DNA of 64,000 nt from Rhodospirillaceae bacterium (GTDB lineage: Bacteria; Pseudomonadota; Alphaproteobacteria; Bin65): assembly GCA_028819475.1 (NCBI GenBank), contig JAPPLJ010000065.1:88774-152773 (forward strand). The letters run 5' to 3'. The translations under genes were made by a program, and so were the position numbers. Positions 41,330 through 51,177 of the stretch are shown here, piece after piece. Every line of letters starts with the position of its first letter. Position 1 is the first letter of the stretch. The notes below the pieces were generated by a model, which worked only from the letters and a program-made list of their open reading frames with translations, searched no databases and was not told the origin of the DNA.

Positions 41330-42643
41330 ATGGATTTCACGGCGAATTCGCTCGAAGAACACTGGATGCCGTTCACGCCGAACCGCGAGTTCAAGGAAGA
41401 ACCGCGGCTGGTGGAGAAGAGCAGCGGTATCCGCCTGGTCGATCACCGTGGCGGCACGGTGCTCGACGGTTCGTCCGGCCTGTTCTGCGTGCCGGCCGGC
41501 CACGGCCGGCGCGAGATCGCCGACGCCGTCCACGAACAGCTGCTGAAGAACGACTACACCGCGCCGTTCAATCTCGGCCATTCGGGCTCGTTTCAGCTCG
41601 CCAGGATGGTCTCGGCGATTACGCCGGAGCCGATCAACCACGTCTTTTTCACCAATTCGGGCTCGGAGTCGATCGATACAGCGCTGAAAATCTGCATGGC
41701 GTATCACGGCGCCCGCGGCGACCACCGGCGCCAGCGTTTCGTCTCGCGCGAGCGCGCCTATCACGGCGTCAACATGGGCGGCGTGTCGCTGTCCGGCATG
41801 GTCAAGAACCGGGACATCTTCTCTGTCTGCATGCCCTATGTCGTGAACATGCGGCACACCTGGCGGCCGGAGGACCGGTTCACCCGCGGCCAGGCGGAGA
41901 ACGGCGAAGACCTCGCCAACGACCTGCAGCGCTTCTGCGATACCTATGGCGGCTACACGATCGCCGCCTGTTTCGTCGAGCCGGTCGCCGGGTCGACGGG
42001 CGTGCTCGTGCCGCCGAAGGGATACCTGGAGCGGCTGCGCGAGATCTGCGACGCCAACGGCATTCTGCTGGTGTTCGACGAGGTCATCACGGGCTTCGGC
42101 CGGCTCGGGCCGCCGTTTGCGGCCGAGGCCTTCGGCGTGACGCCGGACATCATGACGATGGCAAAGGCGCTCACCAACGGCTGCCAGCCGATGGGCGCCG
42201 TTGCGGTCAAGGACGATATCTACGACACGGTGGTCGATGCGTCGCCGGACGGCGCCATCGAGTTCTTCCACGGCTACACCTATTCCGCCCATCCCGCCGC
42301 CTGCGCCGCCGGCATCGCGACCCAGACGCTCTACCGGGACGGCGGGCTGTTCGAGCAGGGCGCCGCGCTGATCGACCATTTCCAGGACGCGGTCTACGCC
42401 CTGGAGGAGATGGACATCGTCACCGACGTGCGCGGCTACGGCCTGATCGCCGGCTTCGACCTGAAACCGGGCGCGAAGCCCGGGGCCCTGGGGCCGCAGG
42501 TGCAGAAACGCCTGTTCTGGAACGGGCTGCACGTCAAGTTCACCGGCGACGCCGGCATTATCGCGCCGCCGTTTATCTCGACGAAAGACGATATCGACGA
42601 GATGATGGACATCCTGCGCCGCACGCTGCTGGAGTATTCCTGA
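41330..42643 (+). CDS. Omega-amino acid:pyruvate aminotransferase (beta-alanine/taurine type)
   Basis: The 437-residue class III aminotransferase begins DFTANSLEEHWMPFTPNREFK, the opening of omega-amino-acid:pyruvate aminotransferases. It has FTNSGSESIDTALK, SRERAYHGVNMGG, LLVFDEVITGFGRLG and the PLP lysine in MAKALTNGCQPMGA. Donors for the family are beta-alanine, and in some bacteria taurine or hypotaurine; the acceptor is pyruvate. Divergence from alanine dehydrogenase and the nearby Tau-type transporter favour taurine or hypotaurine, which would give sulfo- or sulfinoacetaldehyde. The start follows GGAGGG. A strong terminator follows the stop. Confidence 0.92.
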   Translation: MDFTANSLEEHWMPFTPNREFKEEPRLVEKSSGIRLVDHRGGTVLDGSSGLFCVPAGHGRREIADAVHEQLLKNDYTAPFNLGHSGSFQLARMVSAITPEPINHVFFTNSGSESIDTALKICMAYHGARGDHRRQRFVSRERAYHGVNMGGVSLSGMVKNRDIFSVCMPYVVNMRHTWRPEDRFTRGQAENGEDLANDLQRFCDTYGGYTIAACFVEPVAGSTGVLVPPKGYLERLREICDANGILLVFDEVITGFGRLGPPFAAEAFGVTPDIMTMAKALTNGCQPMGAVAVKDDIYDTVVDASPDGAIEFFHGYTYSAHPAACAAGIATQTLYRDGGLFEQGAALIDHFQDAVYALEEMDIVTDVRGYGLIAGFDLKPGAKPGALGPQVQKRLFWNGLHVKFTGDAGIIAPPFISTKDDIDEMMDILRRTLLEYS

Positions 42644-42667
42644 ACAGCGCAGTGATGCGACAGACGT

Positions 42668-42704
42668 AAAGGAAGGCGGCCAGCGGGGCCGCCTTTCCTT
42701 TTTT
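42668..42704 (+). terminator. Intrinsic terminator after the omega-aminotransferase
   Basis: AAAGGAAGGCGGC pairs with GCCGCCTTTCCTTT across a 7-base loop and ends in a run of six T. It lies 25 bases after the stop codon and is the clearest rho-independent terminator in the window. Confidence 0.9.
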
Positions 42705-42724
42705 CGCGACAGTTCGGCCGTGTT

Positions 42725-44650
42725 TCAGCCGATCACTCCGCCGTCGTCGCGGTTAATCGCAATAACGGCGGAGCGCGGCACCGAATCGCCGCCGCCCGGC
42801 CAATGGCTGTTGCCCCGCTCGCCGGGATGCTGGATGCCGACGAAGACGGTCCGGCGGTCGCCGCTGAAGGCAAGACCCGTAACCTCGCACTCCTTCGGCC
42901 CGACCAGGAAGCGCCTGATCTCGCCCGTCTCCGGATCGCCGATCAGCATCTGGTTGTTGCCCATCCCGGCGAAGTCCTTCGCGTTCGAATAGTTGCCGTC
43001 GGTCTGGATCCAGAGCAGGCCCCGGTTGTCGAAGGCCAAGCCGTCCGGAGAGTTGAAGAAATTGCCGGGATTGACGTTGTCCGAGCCCTTGCGGTCGTCC
43101 TTGTGCACCGCCGGGTTGCCGGCGAGCACATACAGGTCCCAGCTGAATTTCCGGGCAGTGTGGTCGCCATTCGCCGGCCGCCAGCGCACGATCTGGCCGT
43201 ATTTGTTGCCCGCGCGCGGATTCGGGCCGCCGACCGGCGTCGGATCGCCGCCGGCGTTCGGCTTCCGGCCGCGGTTCTTGTTGTTGGTGAGCGCGCAATA
43301 GGCTTCTGCCTTGTGCGGATTGGCGGCGACCCATTCCGGGCGGTCCATCGTCGTCGCCCTGACGGCGGAGGCCGCCATGCGCGTGTGGATGCAGATTTCG
43401 GCGAGGGACGCCATGCCGGTCGTCTGCGGCGTCAGCGCCAGCCACTCGCCGGCGCCGTCGGCGTTGAAGCGCGCGGCATAGAGCGTGCCCCGGTCGAGCA
43501 GGTCGCCGTTTTTGCCGCCGGCCGCATACACGCCGTCCGAGACGTAGCGGTAGAGATACTCGCCGCGCTCGTCGTCGCCCATATAAACCACGATCCGGCC
43601 GTTAGCGGCGACCACCAGCTCGGCGTTCTCGTGCTTGAAACGGCCCAGGGCCGTGCGCTTCTTCGGCGTGGATTTCGGATCGAGCGGATCGATCTCGACG
43701 ATATAGCCGGCCCGGTTCGGCTCGTTCGGATGTTTCGCGATATCGAAGCGCTCGTCGGCCGTCGCCCAGGCATAGCCCCAGTCCTTGTGCCGGATGCCGT
43801 AGCGCCTGAAGCCGGGCGAAAGCGCCAGCGCCTTGTCGCTCGACGAGAAGTAGCCGTTGAAATTCTCCTCGCAGGTCAGGTAGGTGCCCCAGGGAGTGCG
43901 GCCGTTGCCGCAATTGTTCCAGGTGCCGAGCGAACGCCGCCCGGCCGGGTCCGCTTTGGTTTTGAGCAGGTCGTGGCCGGCCGCCGGACCGGTGATCTCC
44001 ATCTGCGTATCGGCAGTGATACGGCGGTTGTAGGGCGAGTCCTTCACGACCTGCCACTTGCCGCCGGCCTGCGCGACCTCCATGACGGAGACGCCGTGGG
44101 CCGCCTTGCCCTTGCGCACGTCGTCTGCGGTTTCCGGCTTCATCGAATCGCGCATGCCGTACATGATGGAGCGGTTGGTATATTCGTTGTTGACCGCCAG
44201 GATGCTGCGCCCGCCGGCCAGGAACAGGGCCATGCCGTCGGTATTGTCACCGAATGCCAGTTCCTGCGACGCGCCCGTGCCGCGGGTCTCGGGATCGAAT
44301 GGCTCGCCCTCGCTCCACAGGGGATCGCCCCAGCGCACGACGACGTGCCAGCTGTAGCTATCCGGCACGCGCACCGTGTCGCCGATGCCCGCCGCAACCG
44401 GCCTGAAGGCGAGGCGGCTGCCGGCTGCACGGGCGTCGCCTGCGTTCAGCGCCGCAGTGCCGGTCAGAAAGGCACCGGTTCCGACGGCAACCGCACCGCC
44501 GAGAAATCCGCGGCGGGAAACGGCATCTTCGACCACCCGGTCGAAACCGGTTTCTTCCGGCCTTGGGTCGTTGCTTTCATCGAAGGCGTCGAAGGAAAGT
44601 TCGGTATCGTCGGCAGCGGGCGCGCCGGTATCGACATGGCGTTCGGACAT
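42725..44650 (-). CDS. phoX: PhoX-type alkaline phosphatase (DUF839), Tat-exported
   Basis: The 641-residue product is a PhoX-like phosphatase, a calcium/iron enzyme of the periplasm or surface that frees phosphate from esters. After an acidic leader comes a twin-arginine signal, SRRGFLGGAVAVGTG (residues 45-59). PhoX marks include RWGDPLW, FNGYF after the WGTYLTCEENFNGYF stretch, YMGDDERGEYLYRYVS and WIQTDGNYSNAKDF. The ATG at 44650 follows GGGAGAAACC. A candidate Pho box lies about 107 bases upstream. It is convergent with the aminotransferase terminator. Confidence 0.92.
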   Translation of the reverse strand: MSERHVDTGAPAADDTELSFDAFDESNDPRPEETGFDRVVEDAVSRRGFLGGAVAVGTGAFLTGTAALNAGDARAAGSRLAFRPVAAGIGDTVRVPDSYSWHVVVRWGDPLWSEGEPFDPETRGTGASQELAFGDNTDGMALFLAGGRSILAVNNEYTNRSIMYGMRDSMKPETADDVRKGKAAHGVSVMEVAQAGGKWQVVKDSPYNRRITADTQMEITGPAAGHDLLKTKADPAGRRSLGTWNNCGNGRTPWGTYLTCEENFNGYFSSSDKALALSPGFRRYGIRHKDWGYAWATADERFDIAKHPNEPNRAGYIVEIDPLDPKSTPKKRTALGRFKHENAELVVAANGRIVVYMGDDERGEYLYRYVSDGVYAAGGKNGDLLDRGTLYAARFNADGAGEWLALTPQTTGMASLAEICIHTRMAASAVRATTMDRPEWVAANPHKAEAYCALTNNKNRGRKPNAGGDPTPVGGPNPRAGNKYGQIVRWRPANGDHTARKFSWDLYVLAGNPAVHKDDRKGSDNVNPGNFFNSPDGLAFDNRGLLWIQTDGNYSNAKDFAGMGNNQMLIGDPETGEIRRFLVGPKECEVTGLAFSGDRRTVFVGIQHPGERGNSHWPGGGDSVPRSAVIAINRDDGGVIG

Positions 44651-44756
44651 GGTTTCTCCCGTTATCGGAAATTCGGCGCCGATTTCGGCATCGGCGGCGG
44701 TGATCGCCCGGTGAGCCGGGTTCCGCCGTCGCCTGATGTCCGGATGTTTCACCGGT

Positions 44757-44774
44757 GTGATAGAAACATGACGC
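44757..44774 (-). promoter_or_regulatory. Candidate Pho box upstream of phoX
   Basis: On the minus strand GCGTCATGTTTCTATCAC reads as two 7-base units (GCGTCAT, CTATCAC) spaced by four, matching 11 of 14 positions of the PhoB pattern CTGTCAT-N4-CTGTCAC. Its place upstream of phoX supports phosphate-starvation control. Confidence 0.5.
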
Positions 44775-44829
44775 CGTCTTGAAGCGCGGTAGTTCCCCGA
44801 TAGCGCACGACCGCTGCATGTAAGCCGCC

Positions 44830-45765
44830 TCAGGCCGAATAATCCAGCCCCCAGTCCCGGTAGCGCGCCGGATCGTCCTGCCACTTGTCGCGCACCTTGA
44901 CGAACAGGAACAGATGGACGCGGCGTCCGAACAGTTGCTCCAGTTCCTCGCGCGCCGACGCACCGACCTTCCCGATCTGCTGTCCGCCTTTGCCGAGCAC
45001 GATGCTCTTCTGGCTATCGCGCTGGACATAGATCGTCTGTTCGATCTTCACGCCGCCATCACCCCGATCTTCCCAGGTCTCGGTTTCGACCGTCAGCGCA
45101 TAGGGCAGTTCCCGATACAGGTTGAGATACAGTTTCTCCCGGGTGATTTCCGCGGCGAGCAGCCGTTCCGGCATGTCGGACAGCTGGTCTTCGGGAAACA
45201 GGTGCGGCCCGGCCGGCAGGCGGGCGGCGCAATGGGCGAGAAAGTCGCCGATGCCGCTTCCGGTCAGGGCCGAGATCATGAAAATATCTGTGAACGGTCC
45301 CTCCCCGCTCATCCGGTCGGCAAGCGCAAGCAACCGGTCGCGTTTCAGCAGGTCGATCTTGTTGAGCAGAAGGATCGCCCGGCGGTCCTCCCGCACCAGG
45401 CCTTCGACAATGCGCCCGGTATCGGTGTCGGTCTGCCGTTCGCACTTCCGTGCATCGACGATCAGCGCGACCAGATCGGCATCCGCGGCGCCTTGCCAGG
45501 CGGCGGCCACCATGGCCCGGTCCAACCTGCGTTTCGGCAGGAATATGCCCGGCGTGTCGACCAGGACGACCTGGGCGGCGCCGGGGCCGTCCCCGGCCAT
45601 AACGATACCGAGCACGCGCGTCCGCGTCGTCTGCACCTTGGGGGATACGATGGAGACTTTGGCGCCGGTCAGCGCGTTGACCAGCGTCGATTTTCCGGTG
45701 TTGGGCGCGCCGAGCAGGGCGACGAAACCGCAGCGCGGCCCGACCGAACTGTCCCGGCCGGTCAC
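44830..45765 (-). CDS. era: GTPase Era
   Basis: The 311-residue protein is the ribosome-assembly GTPase Era: P-loop GAPNTGKST at residues 19-27, G2/G3 region TTRTRVLGIV and DTPGIF, NKID, and a C-terminal KH domain with GKGGQQIGKVGASAREELEQLFGRRVHLFLFVKV. It binds 16S rRNA near its 3' end. The start is GTG at 45765. It lies 39 bases after rnc, the usual partner. recO, which often follows era, is not next here. Confidence 0.96.
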   Translation of the reverse strand: MTGRDSSVGPRCGFVALLGAPNTGKSTLVNALTGAKVSIVSPKVQTTRTRVLGIVMAGDGPGAAQVVLVDTPGIFLPKRRLDRAMVAAAWQGAADADLVALIVDARKCERQTDTDTGRIVEGLVREDRRAILLLNKIDLLKRDRLLALADRMSGEGPFTDIFMISALTGSGIGDFLAHCAARLPAGPHLFPEDQLSDMPERLLAAEITREKLYLNLYRELPYALTVETETWEDRGDGGVKIEQTIYVQRDSQKSIVLGKGGQQIGKVGASAREELEQLFGRRVHLFLFVKVRDKWQDDPARYRDWGLDYSA

Positions 45766-45804
45766 GGACCGCCCCCATGCGACGGGCTGCGCCGCACTGC
45801 GCCC

Positions 45805-46515
45805 CTAACTGCCATCGAAGCCGCGGCTTTCGATGAGATCGATCATCCGGCCGGCTGCAGCCTGTTCTGCAGCCCGTCTCGAGCGGCCTTCGGCCCGGAC
45901 CGGGGGCAGCCCGCTGACTGCGCACTCCACATCGAAGAGCGGCTCGTGCGCCGCGCCCTCCCGGCGCACGACCGTGTAGACCGGCAACGGCAGCGACCGG
46001 GCCTGCGCCCACTCCTGCAAACCGGTCTTTGCATCCTGGGGCGGACTGGCGGCTTCGCGCATCATCGGCAGCCAGTAGCGGCGGATCATGCAATCGGCCG
46101 CTTCAAGTCCGCCGTCCAGATACAGCGCGGCGACCACCGCCTCGCAGCAGTCCGCCAGCGTCCCCGGCTTTGTGCGTCCGCCCTGCTCCTCCTCGCCGCG
46201 TGACATTCTGATATGGTCGCCGAGACCGAGCTGCTGCCCGATGCGGGTCAGCGCTTCTGCGCGGACCAGCGCGGCATGCCGGCGGGCGAGCTGGCCGACC
46301 TTTTCGTCCGGAAATTCATCCATCAGCAGCCGCGCGACGACCAGGCCCAATACCCGGTCGCCGAGAAATTCCAGCCGCTCCAGGTTACGCTTGCCGCGGC
46401 CCTCGCCATCCGTGGCGCTCTGGTGGGTCAATGCTTCCTCCAGCAGCTCCGGCTGCCGGAATTCATACCCCAGTTCCGCAATCAGGCCGGCGATGGGCCG
46501 TTCGACGACTTTCAC
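45805..46515 (-). CDS. rnc: Ribonuclease III
   Basis: The 236-residue enzyme cuts double-stranded RNA, including rRNA precursors. The catalytic signature ERLEFLGDRVLGL is at residues 46-58, with the second acidic cluster in LADCCEAVVAALYLDGG. The C-terminal dsRNA-binding domain covers about residues 160-232. The start is GTG at 46515 behind AAGG. A 99-base AT-rich gap separates it from lepB. Confidence 0.96.
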   Translation of the reverse strand: MKVVERPIAGLIAELGYEFRQPELLEEALTHQSATDGEGRGKRNLERLEFLGDRVLGLVVARLLMDEFPDEKVGQLARRHAALVRAEALTRIGQQLGLGDHIRMSRGEEEQGGRTKPGTLADCCEAVVAALYLDGGLEAADCMIRRYWLPMMREAASPPQDAKTGLQEWAQARSLPLPVYTVVRREGAAHEPLFDVECAVSGLPPVRAEGRSRRAAEQAAAGRMIDLIESRGFDGS

Positions 46516-46614
46516 CTGAATCGCCTTATCGAGAACCCGTTGACAATCCGAAAATCGAAAAACGAATACTCATTAATTTTCAATAAGGTTTATCGTGTTT
46601 TTGATGTATTTGGT

Positions 46615-47433
46615 TCAGTCAATTCCCTGAAACAGCCGGCTCCATCTGATCGAGCCCGGCCATTTCCAGACCTCCCAGATGCTTGCCGAGCCGTTCACCG
46701 AGAAGAACAGGAACTGCGCCCGGCCGATAAAATTCCGCAACGGTACCATGCCGACGCCGGAAAAGCGGCTGTCGCTCGAATTGTCCCGGTTGTCCCCCAT
46801 CATGAAATAGTGGCCTGCAGGTACGGTATAGACTCCGGTGTTGTCGGAGCCCGGCACATGGTCGCTGCATTCGTAGATCGTATAGGACCGGCCCGACGGG
46901 AGGATTTCGCGATACAGTTTTGCCGGCGCCGGCAGGCCGCTGTGGCTCGTGCATTCCCTCCCGGTCAGACCGTCATAAGCCTTCAGGGCGTGTCCGCCGG
47001 AAATGTCGGTGCGGGTCAGCGGCCCGTCGCGGCGGACCTGCTTGCCGTTGATATGCAGGCGGCCGCTGCGCACCTGGATACGGTCGCCGGGGAGCCCGAC
47101 CACGCGCTTGATGAAATCGACTTTGGTGTTGGTCGGCTGCCGGAAGACCGCCACGTCGCCCCGCTCCGGCTCGCCCGTCAGGAGCCGGCTTTCGATAATG
47201 TCGGGGCTGAACGGAACCGAATAGTTCGAATAGCCGTAGCTGAACTTCGAGACGAACAGGTAATCGCCCTTGTGCAGGCCCGGATACATCGAATCCGACG
47301 GAATGTTGAAGGGCTCGTAGAGGAAAGTGCGCACGACCAATGCGATCAGCACGGCGTAGAGGATCGTCTTGAGCGCACCGCCGGTATCGGACTTTCGGGC
47401 AGATTTTTTTTGCGCTGCTTGGGCTTTGCGCAC
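46615..47433 (-). CDS. lepB: Signal peptidase I
   Basis: The 272-residue membrane serine protease removes signal peptides from exported proteins. A transmembrane segment (residues 21-36) follows a lysine-rich N-terminus. The Ser/Lys dyad is S48 (PSDSMYPGL) and K109 (FIKRVVGLPGD); MMGDNRDNSSDSR is the last conserved box. GTG at 47433 with GAGGAGG upstream is the best start; a longer frame to 47553 is not homologous. It precedes rnc and era in transcription, the classic lepB-rnc-era order. Confidence 0.95.
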   Translation of the reverse strand: MRKAQAAQKKSARKSDTGGALKTILYAVLIALVVRTFLYEPFNIPSDSMYPGLHKGDYLFVSKFSYGYSNYSVPFSPDIIESRLLTGEPERGDVAVFRQPTNTKVDFIKRVVGLPGDRIQVRSGRLHINGKQVRRDGPLTRTDISGGHALKAYDGLTGRECTSHSGLPAPAKLYREILPSGRSYTIYECSDHVPGSDNTGVYTVPAGHYFMMGDNRDNSSDSRFSGVGMVPLRNFIGRAQFLFFSVNGSASIWEVWKWPGSIRWSRLFQGID

Positions 47434-47631
47434 AGGGCGCCTCCTCGGGTCCTTCGAACCTCGGCTACAGCCCGATTTGGGGAGAAACGGCGCAAGCGCA
47501 ACCGGGCCGCCGCCGCGCCTGCACGCTGTACCCCGTCTGCCCGGCCCCCACAACCGTCCACCGGCGGTCGTCGGCTCATGCTTCTGCCGCGACAGCAGGG
47601 GAAAAGGCGACTTGCAGTCCGGAAAACCCGG

Positions 47632-48042
47632 TCAGGAACCATTCTCCTCCGGCACCGCGGAAATTACGACGATCACCTGCGCGAGCGGCGGCTCGTCGGT
47701 GATCGAAACGTCGATGCGGCCCTCCATGCCGTCGGGCAGCAGTTCGGCGAGCCGCCGGGCCGCGCCGCCGGTGAGCGTCATCGTCGGCTTGCCGCCGGGC
47801 AGGTTCACAACGCCCATGTCCCGCCAGTAGACGCCGCGCCGGAAACCCGTACCCAGCGCCTTGGCGCAGGCTTCCTTTGCGGCGAACCGCTTGGCGTAGG
47901 TCTCCGCGCGCCGGCGGCGGCCGTCCGCCCGTGCCCGTTCGACATCCGTGAAACACCGGTGGGTGAACCGGTCGCCGAACCGGTCCAGCGTATTGCGGAT
48001 CCGGCGAATATCGATGAGGTCGCTGCCTACGCCGACGATCAT
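47632..48042 (-). CDS. acpS: Holo-[acyl-carrier-protein] synthase
   Basis: The 136-residue enzyme moves phosphopantetheine from CoA to acyl carrier protein. D8 (VGSDLIDI) and E57 ([12 protein letters not shown]) bind magnesium. It lies between pdxJ and lepB, as in other alphaproteobacteria. The frame starts at the ATG 48042 directly with the family opening MIVGVGSDL. Confidence 0.96.
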   Translation of the reverse strand: MIVGVGSDLIDIRRIRNTLDRFGDRFTHRCFTDVERARADGRRRRAETYAKRFAAKEACAKALGTGFRRGVYWRDMGVVNLPGGKPTMTLTGGAARRLAELLPDGMEGRIDVSITDEPPLAQVIVVISAVPEENGS

Positions 48043-48089
48043 GGTGCCCGGAGGGTCATTTTCGGGCCGCCGGACACCGGAACTGCCGT

Positions 48090-48854
48090 TCAGGCGCTGC
48101 GGGCGCCGGTCGCCTCGGCGCGGGCCTTGTCCATCAGGCTGCGCATCCGTTTGATCGCGCTCTCAAACCCGCCGAATATCGCCTCGCCGACCAGGAAATG
48201 GCCGATATTGAGTTCGACCAGAGTCGGAATGGCTGCGACGTCGCCCACCGTATCGAAGGTGAGTCCGTGGCCGGCATGACACTCCAGGCCGAGCCGTTCG
48301 GCATGGGCGGCCGCTTCCTCCAGCCGGCGCAACTCCCGGGCCCGGGCCGCCGCGTCGCCGTCGATGTCCGCTTCGCAGAACGAGCCGGTGTGCAACTCGA
48401 CGACCGGCGCGCCGAGCGCAACCGCGGCATCGAGCGCTTCCCGGTCCGGCTCTATGAACAGGGAGACGCGGATGCCGGCTTTCTGAAGCGCACGCACATA
48501 TGGCGCCAGGTGATTGTGGCCCTGAACGACGTTCAGGCCGCCTTCGGTCGTGCGCTCCTCGCGCTTTTCCGGAACGATGCAGGCCGCGTGGGGGCCGTGG
48601 CGCAGGGCGATCGCCAGCATCTCCCCGGTAGCCGCCATTTCCAGGTTGAGCGGCAGGTCGATCTCCCCGACCAGCCGGACGATATCCGGATCGGCGATAT
48701 GGCGGCGGTCTTCGCGCAGATGGGCGGTGATGCCGTCGGCGCCGGCCGCTGCCGCAGCCCGGGCAGCGCGCACCGGGTCCGGATGCCGGCCGCCCCGGGC
48801 GTTCCGGATGGTCGCCACATGATCGATATTCACGCCGAGCCGCAGATGGCGCAT
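48090..48854 (-). CDS. pdxJ: Pyridoxine 5'-phosphate synthase
   Basis: The 254-residue TIM-barrel enzyme condenses 1-deoxyxylulose 5-phosphate with amino-acetone phosphate to form pyridoxine phosphate. It opens [18 protein letters not shown] and has [28 protein letters not shown] and [14 protein letters not shown], all family hallmarks. It follows relA/spoT by 24 bases and precedes acpS. The many PLP enzymes in this window depend on its product. Confidence 0.96.
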   Translation of the reverse strand: MRHLRLGVNIDHVATIRNARGGRHPDPVRAARAAAAAGADGITAHLREDRRHIADPDIVRLVGEIDLPLNLEMAATGEMLAIALRHGPHAACIVPEKREERTTEGGLNVVQGHNHLAPYVRALQKAGIRVSLFIEPDREALDAAVALGAPVVELHTGSFCEADIDGDAAARARELRRLEEAAAHAERLGLECHAGHGLTFDTVGDVAAIPTLVELNIGHFLVGEAIFGGFESAIKRMRSLMDKARAEATGARSA

Positions 48855-48878
48855 CGCTGATATCCCGTTCGTTCCCGT

Positions 48879-51044
48879 CTAGCCGCGCGCCCGGTCGACC
48901 GAGGTGATGATCGGGCTGGCGCGCAATGCCGCGATGATCTCGGTCAGGTGGCGGACATCGTCAACCTGGATGTCGAGATGGATCTCGAAAAAGTCGATGG
49001 ACCGGTTGGCGATGCGCAGGTTGGTGATGTTACCGCCATTCTTGCCGATGATGGTGGAAAGGTCGCCCAGCGTGCCGGGCTCGTTCGACAGAAACACCTT
49101 TATCCGCGCAATGTGGCTCTCCTCGGGCGACCCGTCGACATCCCAGGACAGGTCAAGCCAGTGACTGGGCATGCTGTTGAAGCGCTGCAGGGTATCGCAG
49201 TCGACGGTGTGGACCGTCACGCCCTTGCCGGTCGTGACGATGCCGACGATACGTTCGCCGGGCAGCGGATGGCAGCAGCGGGCGTAATGAACGGCCATCC
49301 CCGGGATCAGGCCGCGGATACTGATGCCGGTCTCCGCCGACGCCGCGCCATTCCCTTTCTTTCGGCGGGCCGTCTGTTTGCGCGCCTTGCCGGTCTCGCT
49401 CCCTTCGGCATGCGCCGGAAAGAGCTTGTTGACGACCTCCGGACCGGACAGCCGCCCCTCGCCGATGCGGATCAACAGGTCGTCCTCGTCCTGGACCTGG
49501 AAGAGCTCGACGGCGCGGGCGATCGCCTTCTTGGTCAGGCGCCGGTTTTCCTGCCGGAAGGCCTTGTCGAGGATGCCGCGGCCCAGCTCGCGGTATTCGT
49601 GCCGGTGCTGGATGCGAATGAAACGCCGGATCCGGGCCCGCGCCTTGCCGGTCGCAACGAAGCGCAACCAGTCCGGCGACGGTTTCTGGGACTTCGAGGT
49701 CAGCACTTCGACCTGGTCGCCGTTCACCAGGCCCGTCTGCAGCGGCACCATCCGGCCGTTGACCTTGACGCCGGTGCACCGGTCGCCGACCTCGGAATGG
49801 ACCGCATAGGCAAAATCGACCGGCGTTGCGCCATGGGGCAGCGCGATCAGGTCGCCGCGCGGCGTGAAGCAGAAAACCTGGTCCCGGAACATCTCGAGCT
49901 TGGTGTGCTCCAGAAACTCATCCGGCCCCTCCGCTTGCTCCATGATGTCGAGCAGCTCGCGCAGCCAGCGGTATTGCGGCGTATCGGCCTCGCCCCTGCC
50001 GTTCGCGGCCTTCTGTTTGTACGACCAGTGGGCCGCCAGCCCGTTCTCGGCGAGGTTGTGCATCTCACCAGTGCGGATCTGGATCTCGATCCGGTAGCCG
50101 TCGGGCCCGATCACGGCCGTGTGGATCGAGCGGTAGCCGTTGGGCTTCGGCAGGCTGATATAATCCTTGAAACGGCCGGGGCTGACCCGCCAGGCGCCGT
50201 GAATTGCGCCGAGCGCCCGATAGCATTCCTCGATCGTCCCGACCTGGACACGAAAAGCCATGATGTCGCTGAGTTGTTCGAACTCGACATCCTTGCGCTG
50301 CATCTTGCGCCAGATCGAATAGGGCGATTTTTCCCGGCCGCCTACGTCCGGCTTCAGGCCGGCGTCCTCAAGCGTCCTGGAAAGCGAATCGATGATCCGC
50401 GGCACCAGCGACTCGCCGGCTGTCCGAAGGAACTCGAGCCGCTTCATGATCGACGTCCGCGCATCCGGGTTGATATGCGCGAAGGCCAGATCCTCCAGCT
50501 CGTCCTGCAATTCGCGCATGCCGATACGCTCGGCAAGCGGGCTGTAAATTTCGAGCGTTTCGCTGGCGATGCGCTTGCGCTTTTCCCTGTCCCGGATGTG
50601 ATCGAGCGTGCGCATGTTGTGCAACCGGTCGGCCAGCTTGACCAGCAGGACCCGCAGATCCTCCGACATGGCGAGCAGCAGCTTGCGGAAATTCTCCGCT
50701 TGCCGGGCTTCCGAACCGGTAATTTCGAGCTGGGACAGCTTTGTGACGCCGTCGACCAGCTTGGCGATCTCCGTGCCGAACAGGTCTTCGATTTCCGGCA
50801 GGGTCGCGCGGGTATCTTCGACGGTATCGTGGAGCAGCGCCGTGATGATCGAGGCACCGTCCAGACGATAGTGGGTGAGGATGCCCGCGACCTCGACCGG
50901 ATGGGAGAAATAGGGATCGCCGCTGGCGCGCTTCTGCGCACCGTGCGCCTTCATCGAGAACACGTAAGCCCGGTTTATCGCCTGCTCGTCGGCCGACGGA
51001 TCGTATTGCTTGACGGTCTCGACAAGTTCGTATTGCCGCATCAT
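48879..51044 (-). CDS. Bifunctional (p)ppGpp synthetase/hydrolase
   Basis: The 721-residue RelA/SpoT homologue sets stringent-response alarmone levels. Domains in order: HD hydrolase (residues 25-180; SHPVEVAGIL, LLHDTVEDT intact), synthetase (230-345; GREKSPYSIWRKM, DIMAFRV), TGS (about 390-450; FCFTPRGDLIALPHGATPVDFAYAVH), a conserved-cysteine region (HYARCCHPLPGERIVG), and ACT (645-720). Intact HD and synthetase motifs imply both activities. The start is one of two adjacent ATGs at 51044/51041. rpoZ lies just upstream, as is usual. Confidence 0.95.
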   Translation of the reverse strand: MMRQYELVETVKQYDPSADEQAINRAYVFSMKAHGAQKRASGDPYFSHPVEVAGILTHYRLDGASIITALLHDTVEDTRATLPEIEDLFGTEIAKLVDGVTKLSQLEITGSEARQAENFRKLLLAMSEDLRVLLVKLADRLHNMRTLDHIRDREKRKRIASETLEIYSPLAERIGMRELQDELEDLAFAHINPDARTSIMKRLEFLRTAGESLVPRIIDSLSRTLEDAGLKPDVGGREKSPYSIWRKMQRKDVEFEQLSDIMAFRVQVGTIEECYRALGAIHGAWRVSPGRFKDYISLPKPNGYRSIHTAVIGPDGYRIEIQIRTGEMHNLAENGLAAHWSYKQKAANGRGEADTPQYRWLRELLDIMEQAEGPDEFLEHTKLEMFRDQVFCFTPRGDLIALPHGATPVDFAYAVHSEVGDRCTGVKVNGRMVPLQTGLVNGDQVEVLTSKSQKPSPDWLRFVATGKARARIRRFIRIQHRHEYRELGRGILDKAFRQENRRLTKKAIARAVELFQVQDEDDLLIRIGEGRLSGPEVVNKLFPAHAEGSETGKARKQTARRKKGNGAASAETGISIRGLIPGMAVHYARCCHPLPGERIVGIVTTGKGVTVHTVDCDTLQRFNSMPSHWLDLSWDVDGSPEESHIARIKVFLSNEPGTLGDLSTIIGKNGGNITNLRIANRSIDFFEIHLDIQVDDVRHLTEIIAALRASPIITSVDRARG

Positions 51045-51177
51045 CGCGAAACGCTCTGCGACAGTACAGGACCGAACAAATTTCGGCCGGAAGCCCCCGG
51101 CCTGCCGCGCGACAGGCAGGGCCCGTTCCGGCAGGCGCGCCGGAGAATTCGGCGGGGAACGCGCGTCCGGCCCAGCG

